Source: Hyphomicrobiales bacterium | Lineage (GTDB): Bacteria > Pseudomonadota > Alphaproteobacteria > Rhizobiales > Rhizobiaceae | Length of the DNA stretch: 64,000 nucleotides | NCBI GenBank assembly: GCA_900472575.1 | Contig: UCIV01000010.1 | Coordinates: 310,001-374,000 of the forward strand | Direction: 5' to 3' | Shown: piece by piece, positions 62,850-64,000 of the stretch | Layout: the number at the start of each line of letters is the position of its first letter | How positions within the stretch are numbered: position 1 is the first letter of the stretch | Made by a program: the position numbers and the translations under genes | The notes under the pieces: model-generated | The model's database searches: none | What the model was told of the DNA's origin: nothing | Seen by the model: only the letters and a program-made list of their open reading frames with translations

Positions 62850-62942
62850 CGGGATCGGGCGACGGCGCCTGTCAAAGGGCGCCGCCGCCAATCAAGGGGG
62901 AATGGCCGGCATCAAAGACCGGCCGGATACTGGGGCGAGTTC

Positions 62943-64000
62943 ATGTTGAAACGTAATCGCAATCTCTCGGTCGCCGACGCCATCCGGACCTGCCGGTCGG
63001 CATTCTGGGGCATCTTCGTCATCAGCGCCGTGCTCAATATCCTGATGTTGACCGGGCCGATCTTCATGCTTCAGGTCTATGACCGGGTGCTTTCGAGCAG
63101 CAGCGTACCGACACTGGTCGTCTTGTCGGTGATCACGCTGTCGCTCTATCTGTTCAGCGGCATGCTCGACATCCTGCGCTCCAAGGCGCTTCTGCGGATC
63201 AGCATGCGGGTTTATACACGGCTCTGCAATCCGTCGCTGCGTGCCAACATCCGTCTTCCCGTGCTGCTTGGTTCGAAGGGCTCGGGCGTTCATCCCGGCC
63301 GTGACCTCGATACGATCCGCCGCTTCCTCGGCTCGCAAGGCCCGGCCTCAATCTTCGACCTTCCCTTCATGCCGCTCTATTTTGCGCTGGTCTTCATCAT
63401 GCACAGCGCGCTCGGTTATCTGGCCCTTGCCGGCGGCGCGCTGATCTTCGTGCTGGTCATCTGCAACGAGTTCGCCTCGCGCAGCCCGACCAAAGAAGTG
63501 GGCATGCGTACCGCCGCGCAATCGAAGATTATGGACAGCGCGAGGCGCAATTCCGAAGTGGTCAACGCGATGGGCATGCTGGGGCGGCTGTCGGACCGGT
63601 TTTCGGAAATGGTCGAACCCTATTATTTCTCGCAGCAGATGGCGACCGACCGCAGCAATTTCTACTCATCGGTCATCAGGCTCCTGCGCATGATCCTGCA
63701 ATCGGCCATGCTGGCGCTCGGCGCCTATCTGGCGATCAAGCAGGAAATCTCCGGCGGGGTGATGATCGCCTCGTCGATCATCATGGCCCGCGCCATCGCG
63801 CCGATCGAACAGGCCGTCGGTCAATGGCCATCCTTCATCGCCTGCCGGCAGGCCGCCGGTCGCCTCAACCAGGTCCTGCTCCAATGCGATGTCGACAAGG
63901 GGCTGGAAGGTCTGCCGCTGCCGAGGCAGGAACTGACCGTTCAGGATGCCGCAACGAGTGCGCCGGGAGAACCTCTCGTGCTTCTTCAGGGTGTCGAGTT
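62943..64000 (+). CDS. Type I secretion ABC transporter permease/ATPase, N-terminal part (PrtD-like; 3' end outside window)
   Basis: The frame is open from ATG 62943 to the window end (352 codons). It encodes the membrane domain of a type I secretion ABC transporter: helices at about residues 22-42, 53-75, 134-152, 157-173, 240-260 and 265-285, with the PrtD-family landmarks NILMLTGPIFMLQVYDRVL near 32-50 and QPSFIACRQAAGRL-like FIACRQAAGRLNQVL near 298-312. The sequence ends before Walker A. Bases TGGGGCGAGTTC precede the ATG. It is 93 bases after the giant gene on the same strand, consistent with export of that protein; a membrane-fusion subunit is expected next, outside the window. Confidence 0.9.
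   Translation, partial: MLKRNRNLSVADAIRTCRSAFWGIFVISAVLNILMLTGPIFMLQVYDRVLSSSSVPTLVVLSVITLSLYLFSGMLDILRSKALLRISMRVYTRLCNPSLRANIRLPVLLGSKGSGVHPGRDLDTIRRFLGSQGPASIFDLPFMPLYFALVFIMHSALGYLALAGGALIFVLVICNEFASRSPTKEVGMRTAAQSKIMDSARRNSEVVNAMGMLGRLSDRFSEMVEPYYFSQQMATDRSNFYSSVIRLLRMILQSAMLALGAYLAIKQEISGGVMIASSIIMARAIAPIEQAVGQWPSFIACRQAAGRLNQVLLQCDVDKGLEGLPLPRQELTVQDAATSAPGEPLVLLQGVE

Noticed and set aside
58584-62891. 1,435-codon open frame on the minus strand under the giant gene
   Set aside because: It is an antisense shadow caused by GC-rich codon bias. The plus-strand frame has clear protein modules, whereas the minus translation is rich in Arg, Val, Asp and His without domains.

Overview
The window is GC-rich, gene-dense DNA from an alphaproteobacterium, most likely a Rhizobiaceae member (Rhizobium/Agrobacterium type). 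This is inferred from five complete ABC uptake systems plus part of a sixth, FCD-type GntR regulators, paired GhrA-like dehydrogenases, a PrtD-type secretion ATPase and heavy ATGA-style operon overlaps. No rRNA, tRNA, CRISPR array or replication gene is visible. It reads as an accessory, catabolism-rich region of a chromosome or large replicon.

Layout. (1) 1-2964: tail of a polar amino acid ABC operon (two permeases, ATPase) ending in an atypical serine-hydroxymethyltransferase-like PLP enzyme. (2) 2965-3611: non-coding, with a probable decayed IS3-type transposase. (3) 3612-10599: SDR plus a polyamine/opine-type ABC transporter operon, its GntR regulator, and a convergent 2-hydroxyacid dehydrogenase. 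(4) 10849-23442: a long operon with a dipeptide-type ABC transporter, a class III transaminase, an amidase, an APH-fold kinase, a class III aminotransferase/phospho-lyase and a carbamoylase, closed by a second, paralogous GntR regulator. A CGATATATCG dyad sits in front of the SDR operon, the first GntR gene and the dipeptide-type operon, so (3) and (4) look like one regulon. (5) 23809-29922: GntR, Cys/Met-metabolism PLP enzyme and a CUT1 transporter. (6) 29977-37380: a minus-strand arabinoside operon (CUT1 transporter, GH127 enzyme, ATPase) divergent from a LacI regulator, with a perfect 18-bp palindrome between them. (7) 37561-46240: IclR regulator divergent from a polyamine-type ABC operon that contains a three-subunit HcnABC/opine-oxidase-like dehydrogenase, then a strong terminator and a second GhrA-like dehydrogenase. 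(8) 46568-64000: a LuxR-type regulator, one giant gene (5,018 residues) for a mosaic secreted protein with many carbohydrate-binding-like modules, cadherin/Ig-like modules and a central sugar-dehydrogenase-like beta-propeller, and the start of a type I secretion ABC transporter.

The parts fit an organism scavenging plant- or soil-derived amino compounds and sugars: each uptake system is linked to its own catabolic enzymes and local regulator. The most distinctive items are the giant secreted protein with its export gene, and the kinase plus phospho-lyase pair in region 4. Functions beyond family level are inference; substrates are not proven by sequence.
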